The notes: a model not told the origin generated them from the sequence alone. A stretch of DNA of 64,000 nucleotides from Dyadobacter fermentans DSM 18053 (GCF_000023125.1 NC_013037.1:3534001-3598000); one strand, 5' to 3'. Positions 43,943 through 52,600 are shown, counted from the first letter of the stretch. Translations and numbers: made by a program.

Positions 43943-44725
43943 ATGAGTGATACCATCAATTTTGATCAGGACAGGCTTAAAAAAGTAACCAGCCTTTTAG
44001 TAAGTCAATCCCGACCAGCAGACGAGAATTCACCTTATTACGAATTAGCCAGAAAGTATAATATCAAGGTTGATTTCCGCCCATTTATCCAGGTCGACGG
44101 AGTTTCCTATAAAGACTTTCGGAAGCAAAAAGTTAACATCCTGGACCACACGGCCGTTATTTTCACCAGCCGGAACGCGATCGACCATTTTTTCCGCATT
44201 TGTAACGAAGGCCGTGTAGAGGTTCCTGCAACGATGAAGTATTTCTGTATTTCGGAACAAACCGCCAACTACCTTCAGAAATACATCGTGATCCGCAAGA
44301 GAAAGATCTTTACAGGCACGAAAACTGCCGCGGAGCTGATTGAGCTGATGCGCAAGCACAAAAAGGAGAAGTTTTTGTACCCTTGCTCCGATGTTAGAAA
44401 GAACGACATCCCCGAGTTTGCTGATACCGAAGAATTCCACTTCACGGAAGCGACTATGTATCAGACGGTTTCGTCGGACCTATCGGATCTGGAAGATGTG
44501 TATTATGATATCATCGCGTTTTTCAGCCCGTCGGGAATCAAGTCACTTTTTGATAACTTCCCCGATTTCAAACAGAACAATACCCGCATTGCGGCGTTCG
44601 GTCCTACTACTGCCAAGGCGGTGGAGGATGCAGGGTTAAAGCTGGACATTCAGGCGCCGCTGCCCAACGCCCCTTCGATGACAGGCGCACTCGACCTGTA
44701 CATCCGCAAGGCAAACAACGTATAA
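43943..44725 (+). CDS. Uroporphyrinogen-III synthase (HemD family)
   Basis: This 260-residue protein has the two-lobed HemD fold: HTAVIFTSRNAIDHFFRICN (first lobe), KYFCISEQTANYLQKYIVIR, then YYDIIAFFSPSGIKSLFDNF and TRIAAFGPTTAKAVEDAGLK. HemD sequences diverge strongly, so the call rests on these lobe motifs (SPSG, GPTT-A). It closes hydroxymethylbilane to uroporphyrinogen III in heme synthesis. It is not linked here to other heme genes but to DUF4271. A strong terminator follows. Confidence 0.87.
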   Translation: MSDTINFDQDRLKKVTSLLVSQSRPADENSPYYELARKYNIKVDFRPFIQVDGVSYKDFRKQKVNILDHTAVIFTSRNAIDHFFRICNEGRVEVPATMKYFCISEQTANYLQKYIVIRKRKIFTGTKTAAELIELMRKHKKEKFLYPCSDVRKNDIPEFADTEEFHFTEATMYQTVSSDLSDLEDVYYDIIAFFSPSGIKSLFDNFPDFKQNNTRIAAFGPTTAKAVEDAGLKLDIQAPLPNAPSMTGALDLYIRKANNV

Positions 44726-44744
44726 ACAGCCCTGGAAAGGCAAG

Positions 44745-44774
44745 AAAAGCCCCGGAAAAAATCCGGGGCTTTTT
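44745..44774 (+). terminator. Intrinsic terminator after hemD-like gene
   Basis: AAAAGCCCCGGA and TCCGGGGCTTTTT around a five-A loop. Confidence 0.88.
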
Positions 44775-44863
44775 CATGTTTATATCAATTTTTTTGAGCA
44801 ATATGCGTTATCAATCTAAATCCGAAAGCATATCAGCGTGATCCTTAAATCTACTCCTGCGGC

Positions 44864-45838
44864 ATGACTTTGACCTTTACCACTCGAAGTACCAGACATA
44901 TCCGGCTCTTTGCATTAATGCTATTCATGCCGCTCTGCGCCATTGCCCAGAAGGACGCGCAGTTCAGCTTATTCTCGCTCAACCAGCTTTATCTGAACCC
45001 AGCCGCAGCCGGCTCCGACGGTTTCACGAAATTCCAGCTCACGCACCGGACGCAATATGCAGGTTACCAGGGCACTAATGTCGACGAGGGCGGTGCGCTT
45101 TCCACTCAAATGTTTTCGTTCAGCATGCCTATCAAGAACTTCGGTATCGGGTTCTATGCGTTGAATGATAAAAGCGGCCCGAGAACTGACCAGGATTTTA
45201 AACTTTCGGCTGCCTATCACATTCCGCTGGGCGGCGGCAAACTGGGCGTAGGTGTGAGCGCGGGACTGTTCCGCCAGGCCATCGACTACGGCAAACTCCG
45301 CGCCCGCGACCCGGACGATCCTTTGATCCAAACCGGTACAATTGCTGAAATCAATCCGGATTTTTCCGTCGGCGCACGTTATGAAAACGAGACATTCTAC
45401 GCAGGCCTCTCGCTGAACCACTTTTTGAAACCCAAATACCAGCTCGGCTCCGAAACAGGCACCAACCCACTTCCGCGGACGCTGTATTTCAATGCGGGTG
45501 TAAACCTCGAACTGGGCTACCTGCTGGACATTCAGCCGATTGTACTCGTAAAATCGGATATCAGCACGGTGTCGGTCGAAGGTGGTGCAACTGTAACTTA
45601 CAACAAACGCTACTGGATCGGGGGGACCTACCGGCAGCAGGATACCTACTTCATCATCATGGGCGGCATTTATCTGCTCGCCGATCAGTCGCTGCGGCTC
45701 TCGGGGGCATACGACATGGTTGTGGGCGGCAACAAAGCCAAATCGCCTTCTTCCTTCGAAGTAATGCTTTCATATGCGCTGCCTTCGCCGAAATTGGGCA
45801 AAAAGGCGCCTATCCGCACGCCAAGGTTCCGTTTTTAA
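44864..45838 (+). CDS. PorP/SprF-family T9SS membrane protein
   Basis: This 324-residue protein has signal peptide ending near CAIAQ and the family opening KDAQFSLFSLNQLYLNPAAA, followed by GFTKFQLTHRTQYAGYQG. The rest is a beta-barrel with alternating strands (KNFGIGFYALNDKSGPRTDQ, YWIGGTYRQQDTYFIIMGGI). PorP/SprF proteins sit in the outer membrane and act in T9SS secretion or attachment of SprB-type adhesins. The gene is 355 bp upstream of gldK and probably has a separate promoter. Several paralogues are usual in these genomes. Confidence 0.9.
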   Translation: MTLTFTTRSTRHIRLFALMLFMPLCAIAQKDAQFSLFSLNQLYLNPAAAGSDGFTKFQLTHRTQYAGYQGTNVDEGGALSTQMFSFSMPIKNFGIGFYALNDKSGPRTDQDFKLSAAYHIPLGGGKLGVGVSAGLFRQAIDYGKLRARDPDDPLIQTGTIAEINPDFSVGARYENETFYAGLSLNHFLKPKYQLGSETGTNPLPRTLYFNAGVNLELGYLLDIQPIVLVKSDISTVSVEGGATVTYNKRYWIGGTYRQQDTYFIIMGGIYLLADQSLRLSGAYDMVVGGNKAKSPSSFEVMLSYALPSPKLGKKAPIRTPRFRF

Positions 45839-46193
45839 ACACGTGTAACCAAACGTTTGAGATATATTAATATTTTATCATCAAATTATTAAAAATCCAA
45901 GAATTGGATGTCAAATCGACGCTTTTTCCGGACCTCTTGGTAACTCGTGTGAATCAGTTTGCGAAACTTTGATTTATATTTGTAAAATGTTCGGCTTCCA
46001 TACCAATTGCATTATTCTTACGTTAAGTCGATAAACACCTGATTTAGTAACTGATCCGTGACGATTTCCCCAGCGAAATCAACCGGTACTTATTCTGGCA
46101 GGCGTTCACATTTTGTTTTATTTCAAGTATACTAGATATCATTCGTTGACGTTTTTAGGCTAGCATTTTATTATCAAAATTTACAAAACCACT
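45839..46193. other. 355-bp non-coding region upstream of gldK
   Basis: AT-rich, with no open frame of note. It contains TATATTTG at 45975-45982, matching TAnnTTTG, with TTTG at 45958-45961 at shorter than usual spacing. If used, the gldK transcript would have a leader of about 200 bases. No tRNA or known riboswitch was recognised. Confidence 0.5.
45958..45982 (+). promoter_or_regulatory. Possible promoter for gldKLMN
   Basis: The -7 box TATATTTG fits the Bacteroidota consensus exactly. The nearest TTTG is only 13 bases upstream instead of about 19, so the -33 part is doubtful. Confidence 0.4.
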
Positions 46194-47264
46194 ATGAATG
46201 TGAAAGTGTTCTATCGGGATGGAGTCAAAAGCCTGCTTCTGGTAGCCGCAATAATGCTCTTGCAAAGCTGCGGTTTTCTCAAAAGCAAGTTTGGCAAGGG
46301 AGGAAAAGAAGAAAGCGGTATTCAAAACGGTGAAATCACTGCTACTGCCCGTAAGGGATTTAAGCAGACCACTCCGGCAGGGATGGTTGTGATCCCCTCA
46401 GGTTCTTTTGTGATGGGCCAGGCTGACGAAGACATCGCTTCCTCCATGAACAACATGAACCGCCGCGTGACGATCAGCTCATTCTTCATGGATGATACTG
46501 AGATCACCAACAACGAATATCGTCAGTTCGTGAACGCGCTGCTGGTTGACTCCGTATCCGTACTCGGTGAGGAAGAAATCATGGCCAAGTACTATCCCGA
46601 TACTACCGTTTGGAAAAAAGACTTTGCTTATTCCAATGGCGATCCATTCGTAGAATACTATTATCAGCACCCTGGCTTTGATACCTACCCTGTGGTGGGC
46701 GTGAGCTGGGTAGCCGCTACCTACTTCTCAAAATGGCGCACGAACCTGCTCCACGACTTCCAGAACAAAGAAGGTCAGTTCAACTCAACAGGGTTCCGTC
46801 TGCCGACAGAAGCTGAATGGGAATGGGCTGCAAGAGGCGGACGTGCCGTTGCGAAATATCCCTGGGGTAACCCTTACACCATGAATGCAAAGGGCTGCTT
46901 CCTGGCGAACTTCAAACCGCAGCGCGGTAATTACGATGCCGATGGCTATCCTTACACAGGCCCGGCAAACGCCTACAATCCTAACGACTTCGGCTTGTAC
47001 AACATGGCCGGAAACGTAGCAGAATGGACTTCCGACGCTTATACCGATAATGCAACGGCGATCGTGTGGGATATGAACCCGCAATACAACGACCCGAACG
47101 AACCACGCAAAGTAGTAAAAGGCGGATCGTGGAAAGATATCGCTTACTACCTGCAAACCGGTACCCGGACCTACGAATTCGAAACAGAAACCCGCGCATT
47201 CATCGGCTTCCGTTGCGTGATGGATAACGTCAACGACCGCGGAGGAGCTCGTGCCCGTCGTTAA
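46194..47264 (+). CDS. gldK: T9SS/gliding lipoprotein GldK
   Basis: This 356-residue lipoprotein has signal SLLLVAAIMLLQSCGF (Cys 26). The rest is a formylglycine-generating-enzyme-like domain: VVIPSGSFVMGQADEDIASS, ISSFFMDDTEITNNEYRQFV, GFRLPTEAEWEWAARGGRAV and FGLYNMAGNVAEWTSDAYTD, ending FIGFRCVMDNV. GldK and GldN form the periplasmic ring on the outer membrane of the T9SS. It is the first gene of gldKLMN. A terminator-like hairpin separates it from gldL. Confidence 0.95.
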   Translation: MNVKVFYRDGVKSLLLVAAIMLLQSCGFLKSKFGKGGKEESGIQNGEITATARKGFKQTTPAGMVVIPSGSFVMGQADEDIASSMNNMNRRVTISSFFMDDTEITNNEYRQFVNALLVDSVSVLGEEEIMAKYYPDTTVWKKDFAYSNGDPFVEYYYQHPGFDTYPVVGVSWVAATYFSKWRTNLLHDFQNKEGQFNSTGFRLPTEAEWEWAARGGRAVAKYPWGNPYTMNAKGCFLANFKPQRGNYDADGYPYTGPANAYNPNDFGLYNMAGNVAEWTSDAYTDNATAIVWDMNPQYNDPNEPRKVVKGGSWKDIAYYLQTGTRTYEFETETRAFIGFRCVMDNVNDRGGARARR

Positions 47265-47279
47265 TCAAGACTTTCACTT

Positions 47280-47314
47280 AAAAAGAAGCAGCGTCTATAC
47301 ACTGCTTCTTTTTT
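47280..47314 (+). terminator. Terminator-like hairpin between gldK and gldL
   Basis: AAAAAGAAGCAG and CTGCTTCTTTTTT around a 10-base loop, 16 bases after gldK. It has the form of an intrinsic terminator inside an operon normally read as one unit, so it may lower gldLMN relative to gldK. Confidence 0.7.
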
Positions 47315-47382
47315 ACGATCTGCCCGAATCAATCTAACACTTTACTTACTATAATTTTTCACTGTAACCGATTTCAATTCAC

Positions 47383-48198
47383 ATGGCTAAGAGTAGCGGA
47401 CCTAATTTTTTTTGGGATAAACTAGTACCAACAATATACAGTGCGGGTGCTGCCGTCGTAATTTTAGGAGCTCTATTTAAAATCCAGCACTGGGAAGGAG
47501 GCGGCCCGATGCTTACAGCAGGTTTGGGAACCGAGGTTCTCATCTTCTTGCTCTATGCATTGCAAACACTCACGCAATCTGTTGACAAGGAACCAGACTG
47601 GACTCGCGTTTACCCTGAGCTTGCAGACGATTATTCAGGCCCTGCAATTTCAAGAAACGCCGCTCCAAGCAGCAATATCACTGCCAAGCTCGATAACATG
47701 CTCGACAACGCGAAGTTGTCTCCCGACGTCTTTGACAGCCTGGGCAAAGGTTTCAGAAACCTGTCTGAAACTGTGGGCAAAATCACCGACCTTACCGACG
47801 CGACCGTTGCTACCAACGATTACGCAAGAAACGTAAAAACTGCTTCAACCGCGATCAGCGACATGAACAAGTCTTACGGCGTAGCGATCAACGCGATGAC
47901 TTCGATGGCCGATGCTACCAAAGATGCACAGTCGTACCGCGACCAGTTCCAGCAGATCACCAAAAACATGGGTGCATTGAATGCAGTGTACGAACTGGAA
48001 TTGCAGGACACTACCAAACACCTGAAAGCCATGAACGCTTTCTACGGCAACCTTACCGCCGCGATGGAAAACATGGCCGATGCCACGAAGGAATCACAAG
48101 TATTCAAGAGCGAAATGTCGAGATTGACCAACAATATCTCTTCATTGAACGGCATCTACGGAAACATGCTGACTGCCATGCGCGGCGGCAATGCGTAA
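47383..48198 (+). CDS. gldL: T9SS motor protein GldL
   Basis: This 271-residue inner-membrane protein has two N-terminal membrane helices (YSAGAAVVILGALFKIQHWE and TAGLGTEVLIFLLYALQTL), with the conserved Lys/Glu pair within them. A cytoplasmic helical tail with repeated heptads follows (AYELELQDTTKHLKAMNAFY, MADATKESQVFKSEMSRLTN). With GldM it forms the proton-driven motor that powers T9SS secretion and gliding. Length is normal. Confidence 0.95.
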   Translation: MAKSSGPNFFWDKLVPTIYSAGAAVVILGALFKIQHWEGGGPMLTAGLGTEVLIFLLYALQTLTQSVDKEPDWTRVYPELADDYSGPAISRNAAPSSNITAKLDNMLDNAKLSPDVFDSLGKGFRNLSETVGKITDLTDATVATNDYARNVKTASTAISDMNKSYGVAINAMTSMADATKDAQSYRDQFQQITKNMGALNAVYELELQDTTKHLKAMNAFYGNLTAAMENMADATKESQVFKSEMSRLTNNISSLNGIYGNMLTAMRGGNA

Positions 48199-48213
48199 CA
48201 GCGCTCAGGCAAT

Positions 48214-48256
48214 GACTCTGTAAATCTGTGGGACTGCCCGTCGGGGTTACAGAGTC
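48214..48256 (+). other. Stable hairpin between gldL and gldM
   Basis: A perfect 10-base stem, GACTCTGTAA and TTACAGAGTC, encloses a CCCGTCGGGG mini-stem. No T-tract follows, so it is more likely an RNA-stability or processing element than a terminator. Confidence 0.6.
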
Positions 48257-48306
48257 GTTGTTATTAGTTAAATAATTCAATCACTGAAAACTGATTACAC
48301 AACAAT

Positions 48307-49899
48307 ATGGCAGGTGGAAAAGAAACACCCCGTCAAAAGATGATTGGAATGATGTATCTGGTGCTCACGGCGATGCTCGCATTGCAGGTAAGCTCAGCTA
48401 TCATCGAGAAATTCATCCTACTGAACAATTCTTTGGAATTATCCTCCGGAGCAGCTAACAAAATCAATCAGGAAACGGTACTTAAAATCAAGGCAGCGGT
48501 TGAAAAGTCCGGAAACCGGGCTGCGGACGTGGCTGTCATCAAAGAAGCCGAACAGGTTCGCAAGGTTACATCAGACATTAATAACCAGCTCAATGCACTG
48601 AAACAGGAGATCATCACCAGAGCCGGCGGCGGTTTCAACGAAGAGGGTGCGATCAAAAATCCTGAAGAAGAAACCAAAGTAGGTGAAATGATGATCGGCG
48701 TAGGCAAAAGAGGTAAAGCTTACGAGCTCCAAAAAACCCTGAACGGCTACGTGGCGGAACTGAATAAGGTTTCCCCTAACAAATTCGCCGGCCTCGCACT
48801 GGACGGCCGCGAAGATCCGGTTGCAAAAGGTAACAAAGACCAACGCAATAAAGACTTCGCCGAGCTGAACTTCGAATCGACTCCCGTTGCAGCGGCATTG
48901 GCCGTATTGAGCCAGAAACAAACCGACGTTCGTCGTATGGAAGGCGAAGTGCTGAACTACCTCGCGAGCAAAGTAGGTGCTGCGGACATCAAGTTCGACC
49001 GCGTGTTGGCGATGGTAAGTGCAGATGCCAAAACAGTGGTAGCAGGTACCAAATTCAAAGGACAAATGTTCATCGCGGCTTCGGCGTCGGGTATCACTCC
49101 CCGCATGAGCCTGAACGGTTCTCCTGTGAAAGTTGAAAACGGTGTCGGTGTAATCGAGTTTACTGCACAAGGTGGCGGATATAATGCAGAAGGTCTGGCA
49201 AAAAGAGAGCTTCGCGGACAGATCACCATCCCTACCCCATCCGGCAAAGACACTACTTACACGATGACGCAGGAATACTTCGTCGTGAAGCCTTCTTACC
49301 AGATCGAGACAGGAACATTGCCTCCATTGTACCTGGGTTGCGCTAATAAGCTGAGCATCCAGAGCCCTGCATTGGGTGCGCTTTGGGCACCTAGCTTCTC
49401 GACGGACGGTGGCGAAATTATCAACAGCGGACAAAAAGGTAAATTTACCATTGTACCAAGCAAATCCAGCCTGAACATTACCGTAAGCAATGCGGGTAAC
49501 GTGCTGGGTTCGGAGCCATTTAAAGTAAACCGCGTTCCGAAACCATCGCTGGAAGTGCGCGTGAACGGTGCTCCGTTCGACGAGCGCAGAGGCGCGCCTG
49601 CATCCGGAGCCAGAAGCATTCAGATTATCGCCGTGCCTGACGAGAGTTTCAAAAACTTCTCGCCTGAGGACGCTAAGTTCCGCGTGTCGCAGGTTGAAAT
49701 TTCACTTGCACGTAACAACAGACGCATCGGTGGTGTTACATTGAATGGCGGAGGCGGATCTATCTCGTCTCTGGCACAGCAAGCACAGCCTGGTGACCGC
49801 TATGTAATTTCGATCCTGAAAGTAGAACGCCAGAACTTCAAGGGTGCTGTGAGCGACGTTGAAATGGGTAACCAAATCAGACAAGTTACGCTATACTAA
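48307..49899 (+). CDS. gldM: T9SS motor protein GldM
   Basis: This 530-residue protein begins MAGGKETPRQKMIGMMYLVL, with one membrane helix (MMYLVLTAMLALQVSSAIIE). The large periplasmic part has four domains: helical at first (ILLNNSLELSSGAANKINQ), then beta-sandwich domains (FKGQMFIAASASGITPRMSL, SSLNITVSNAGNVLGSEPF). GldM dimers span the periplasm from GldL to the GldK/GldN ring. The length (about 515-535) is normal. Confidence 0.95.
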   Translation: MAGGKETPRQKMIGMMYLVLTAMLALQVSSAIIEKFILLNNSLELSSGAANKINQETVLKIKAAVEKSGNRAADVAVIKEAEQVRKVTSDINNQLNALKQEIITRAGGGFNEEGAIKNPEEETKVGEMMIGVGKRGKAYELQKTLNGYVAELNKVSPNKFAGLALDGREDPVAKGNKDQRNKDFAELNFESTPVAAALAVLSQKQTDVRRMEGEVLNYLASKVGAADIKFDRVLAMVSADAKTVVAGTKFKGQMFIAASASGITPRMSLNGSPVKVENGVGVIEFTAQGGGYNAEGLAKRELRGQITIPTPSGKDTTYTMTQEYFVVKPSYQIETGTLPPLYLGCANKLSIQSPALGALWAPSFSTDGGEIINSGQKGKFTIVPSKSSLNITVSNAGNVLGSEPFKVNRVPKPSLEVRVNGAPFDERRGAPASGARSIQIIAVPDESFKNFSPEDAKFRVSQVEISLARNNRRIGGVTLNGGGGSISSLAQQAQPGDRYVISILKVERQNFKGAVSDVEMGNQIRQVTLY

Positions 49900-49937
49900 T
49901 CGCAGGCATTTAGTCGTTGATTGGACAATACAACATT

Positions 49938-51005
49938 ATGTATGATATGAGAAGAATGAACGGAAAAACGATTGCATGGTCTTTGCTGTCGCTGTCTCTT
50001 GCAAGTACTGCCACATTTGCGCAGGAAAAAGAGGATTCGACTGCGAATCAGTTCTCATCACGCCCCATCTCCGACGGTGACGTGATGATGAAAAGAACGC
50101 TCTGGAGACGGGTCGATTTGAAAGAAAAGCAGAACATTTCCATGTTCTCTAAAAACAATGAGATCACACGCTACTTGTTGGATGCGGCGAAAGCAGGACT
50201 GATCGACGCCTATGTAAACGATTCCTGCGCAACCAAAATCACTGGTGAAGAACTTCATAAACGCATCCTGATCCCTAACCAAACCGCGGGACTCTCTGCC
50301 GAGGAAATAGCGGCGGGTTTCGGAGAACCGGCGAAAGCGGACGGCTGGGATGCGAAAGCCAAAACTGATCCGAGCAAGCAGGCTGCTAATGCAGATGACG
50401 GATGGGGCAACACGGCTAAAAAGGATACCAAGAAAGAAGAAGTGGTAGAAGATGACGGATGGGGACCTCCCAAAAAGAAATCTTCGAAAAAAGGTGCTAA
50501 AACCGAGGTTGCCAAAGAAGAACCAAAAGTGGAAGAGCCTAAGCCGGACAGCACTTCTTTCGAAACACAACAATTTGCAGCAACGGAAGAAGAATATTTC
50601 CCCGAACAGCTGAGCATTCTCGAAGTGAAGGAAGACTGGGTTTTCGACAAGAAACGTTCACGTTTGTACAACGATATCCAAACGCTGACGATCGTTCTTC
50701 CCGCAGAGCAAACTGCAACAGGTCTGGAACTTCCGGTGGCCTCATTCCGCTGGAAAGACGTTGAAAGACTTTTCAGAAGCGATCCTAAAAAATACATCTG
50801 GTATAACACCCATAATACCGCCCAAAACAAGAACCTGGCCGATGCATTTGACCTTCGCCTGTTCTACGGACGGATCACCAAGTTCTCCAATGCCAACGAT
50901 AAGGCATTCCTAGACATTTACAACGGTGAAAAAGAGGCCCTTATCAAATCCCTGAACTACGAACAGGAGCTGATGGAACTGGAACACGGTCTCTGGGAAT
51001 ACTAA
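49938..51005 (+). CDS. gldN: T9SS ring protein GldN with Lys/Trp-rich insertion
   Basis: This 355-residue protein is read from ATG 49938. ATGs at 49947 and 49956 are equally possible, and a TTG at 49917 is less likely. The signal peptide is GKTIAWSLLSLSLASTATFA. The GldN core is visible in RPISDGDVMMKRTLWRRVDL and LSILEVKEDWVFDKKRSRLY. Between about residues 125 and 210 is a low-complexity Lys/Glu/Ala insertion with three Asp-Gly-Trp units (ADGWDAKAK, ADDGWGNTAKK, EDDGWGPPKKK). GldN partners GldK in the outer-membrane ring. Its terminator follows 21 bases after the stop. Confidence 0.93.
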   Translation: MYDMRRMNGKTIAWSLLSLSLASTATFAQEKEDSTANQFSSRPISDGDVMMKRTLWRRVDLKEKQNISMFSKNNEITRYLLDAAKAGLIDAYVNDSCATKITGEELHKRILIPNQTAGLSAEEIAAGFGEPAKADGWDAKAKTDPSKQAANADDGWGNTAKKDTKKEEVVEDDGWGPPKKKSSKKGAKTEVAKEEPKVEEPKPDSTSFETQQFAATEEEYFPEQLSILEVKEDWVFDKKRSRLYNDIQTLTIVLPAEQTATGLELPVASFRWKDVERLFRSDPKKYIWYNTHNTAQNKNLADAFDLRLFYGRITKFSNANDKAFLDIYNGEKEALIKSLNYEQELMELEHGLWEY

Positions 51006-51026
51006 GAACAATGAATTTGTAATGCG

Positions 51027-51057
51027 AAAGAGCTTCCTCACGGAAGCTCTTTTTTTT
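51027..51057 (+). terminator. Intrinsic terminator ending gldKLMN
   Basis: AAAGAGCTTCC and GGAAGCTCTTT with a short TCAC loop, then seven T. The IS110 element begins just beyond it. Confidence 0.88.
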
Positions 51058-51238
51058 CTGAAAGTCTTTTCTAAACCCGTATAGACAAAGTAATCCGATG
51101 ATCACAGATCGATGTAAGCGCTTTTCCTCTTAGAGAAAAATTTTTTCTACGTGCTCTATGGCAACAGCTGTGGGTGCTTAGCGTCTGTTATCAGTTTTGT
51201 TTACGGGGTATAGTCCACCAAAAAAAGCCTCGACCTTT

Positions 51239-52462
51239 CTATTGGGACGCTAATATTTTCAACTTCCTTACGCGGTTTTCTAACCGTTGGATTTCAGCTT
51301 TCCTTCTTTCGATCAGGATTTCTGGTCTCAGGGCTGGTTCCTTGTAAGGTAATTTATCCCGGAGGATATGGTATGATGCTGTGAGTATGTGGTGGGCAAT
51401 CGCCATTGCCGCTTTCTTCTTTCCCCGTCTTTGGGTGAGCTTGTGGTACTTGAATGACAGGTAGGTATTCATCGTATGGCTTGCCGCCCAGGCTGCTTCG
51501 ATCAATGTTGTTTTCAAATAGGTGTTGCCATGGGTGGTCCTTGCCGATCTTACTTTTCCTGCACTCTCGTTGTTGCCTGGGCATACCCCTGCCCAAGAAG
51601 CCAGGTGCTTGTCTGAGATAAACTGGGACATGTCCAGACCGATCTCGGAAACGATACCAATAGCTGATTGCCTGGATACGCCTGGGATGGTTTGCAGTAG
51701 TGCGAGCTCGGCCTGCTTACCGGCCAGGCAAAGTTCAATCTGCTGGTCAAGTTGTTCGATGAGCTTTTCCAGCGCGCCCATTGTCTGTGTGAGCAACTTT
51801 AACATAAAGCGGTGACGCTCACAGAACCGGCCGTAAAGCGCCTGTTGTAAAACCTGCTTTTTATTTACCAGCGAACCTTTGGCCTGGTTTGAGAGAACCA
51901 CGGGGTCAGTAATTCCTTCCATAAGCAGATCTACGATCCCCTGTCCGGTTTTGGAAAACACATCGCTAACCACGCTGCCGAGCTTGATGTTGGCATCTTC
52001 CAGAATATTCTGTAACCGATTTTTCTCCCGGCTACGCTCATTGACAAGCTTCTTACGGTGGCGTAGCAATGTCCTTATCTCCCGCACCCATCCTTCCGGG
52101 ACAAAGCTGTGCCGAAGAAGTCCGCTCAACAGCAGCTTGGCGATCCATTCGGAATCCTTTTTATCAGTTTTGTGGCCGGGAACGTTCTTGATATGACGGG
52201 CATTAACCAAAATGATCTCAAAGCGGCCTTCCAAAACATAATACACAGGCCGCCAGTAAACGCCCGTACTCTCCATAGCGATGTGGGTAATCTGATGGCC
52301 TTCAAGCCAATGCGACAAATCTTCCAGGTCTCTGGTGAAGGTGGCGAAGGTCCGGGTTTCTTCCTGGATTCCCGTCCCTTTGATTGAAGCAACTACTGTA
52401 TCTTTGTGTACATCCAGGCCACAACCTCGGGCTATGAGCTGGGGGAATTCTACTACTGCCAT
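51239..52462 (-). CDS. IS110-family transposase (DEDD recombinase)
   Basis: This 407-residue protein has an N-terminal RuvC-like DEDD domain: Asp 17 in GCGLDVHKDTVVASI, Glu 64 in AMESTGVYWRPVYYV, and Asp 100 and 103 in VPGHKTDKKDSEWIAK. The C-terminal transposase-20 domain has LLQTIPGVSRQSAIGIVSEI and SWAGVCPGNNESAGKVRSAR, with the catalytic Ser near residue 299. A coiled coil joins them (KKLVNERSREKNRLQNILED). All key residues are present, so it is likely active. IS110 recombinases work with a bridge RNA that pairs with donor and target DNA. The start codon is flanked by a long inverted repeat. Confidence 0.95.
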   Translation of the reverse strand: MAVVEFPQLIARGCGLDVHKDTVVASIKGTGIQEETRTFATFTRDLEDLSHWLEGHQITHIAMESTGVYWRPVYYVLEGRFEIILVNARHIKNVPGHKTDKKDSEWIAKLLLSGLLRHSFVPEGWVREIRTLLRHRKKLVNERSREKNRLQNILEDANIKLGSVVSDVFSKTGQGIVDLLMEGITDPVVLSNQAKGSLVNKKQVLQQALYGRFCERHRFMLKLLTQTMGALEKLIEQLDQQIELCLAGKQAELALLQTIPGVSRQSAIGIVSEIGLDMSQFISDKHLASWAGVCPGNNESAGKVRSARTTHGNTYLKTTLIEAAWAASHTMNTYLSFKYHKLTQRRGKKKAAMAIAHHILTASYHILRDKLPYKEPALRPEILIERRKAEIQRLENRVRKLKILASQ

Positions 52463-52523
52463 GTCATTTGATAGATTGGTCTCTAATTAAAACGACTTTC
52501 ATGCGCGTGGGTGAATTCCCCCA
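52440..52523 (-). repeat. 11-bp inverted repeat around the transposase start codon
   Basis: TGGGGGAATTC (52440-52450, inside codons 5-8) and GAATTCCCCCA (52513-52523, upstream) are exact inverses. They enclose the transposase ATG (52460-52462) in a 62-base loop. A transcript entering from outside the element would fold here. Confidence 0.6.
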
Positions 52524-52565
52524 ATTCATAATTGTTTTGTTTGCTAACTATGTGGCGACCAAAAT

Positions 52566-52600
52566 AAAGGCCAGTCCGGTAATGTCGGACTGGCCTTTTA
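52566..52600. terminator. Bidirectional intrinsic terminator
   Basis: AAAGGCCAGTCCG and CGGACTGGCCTTT around a 7-base loop, 26 bases past the collagen-like gene stop. It marks the host side of the IS boundary. Confidence 0.88.

Larger units (their letters stand above)
51058..52565 (-). mobile_element. IS110-family insertion sequence (ends approximate)
   Basis: The element lies between the gldN terminator and the terminator of the collagen-like gene and contains one transposase gene on the reverse strand. About 180 bases are non-coding after the transposase and about 100 before it. IS110 elements lack the usual long terminal inverted repeats, so the exact ends cannot be read here. A 9-base direct repeat GTTTTGTTT occurs at 51194-51202 and 52534-52542 and may mark end-related sequence. 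The longer 3' side fits the IS1111-like layout, where the guide (bridge) RNA is encoded after the gene. Confidence 0.7.

Noticed and set aside
45839..46193. tRNA or riboswitch in the long gap before gldK
   Set aside because: No cloverleaf or known riboswitch core could be traced by eye; only a promoter-like box was seen.
48571..49434. 287-codon reverse frame over gldM
   Set aside because: Antisense to gldM, no known domain, no promoter.
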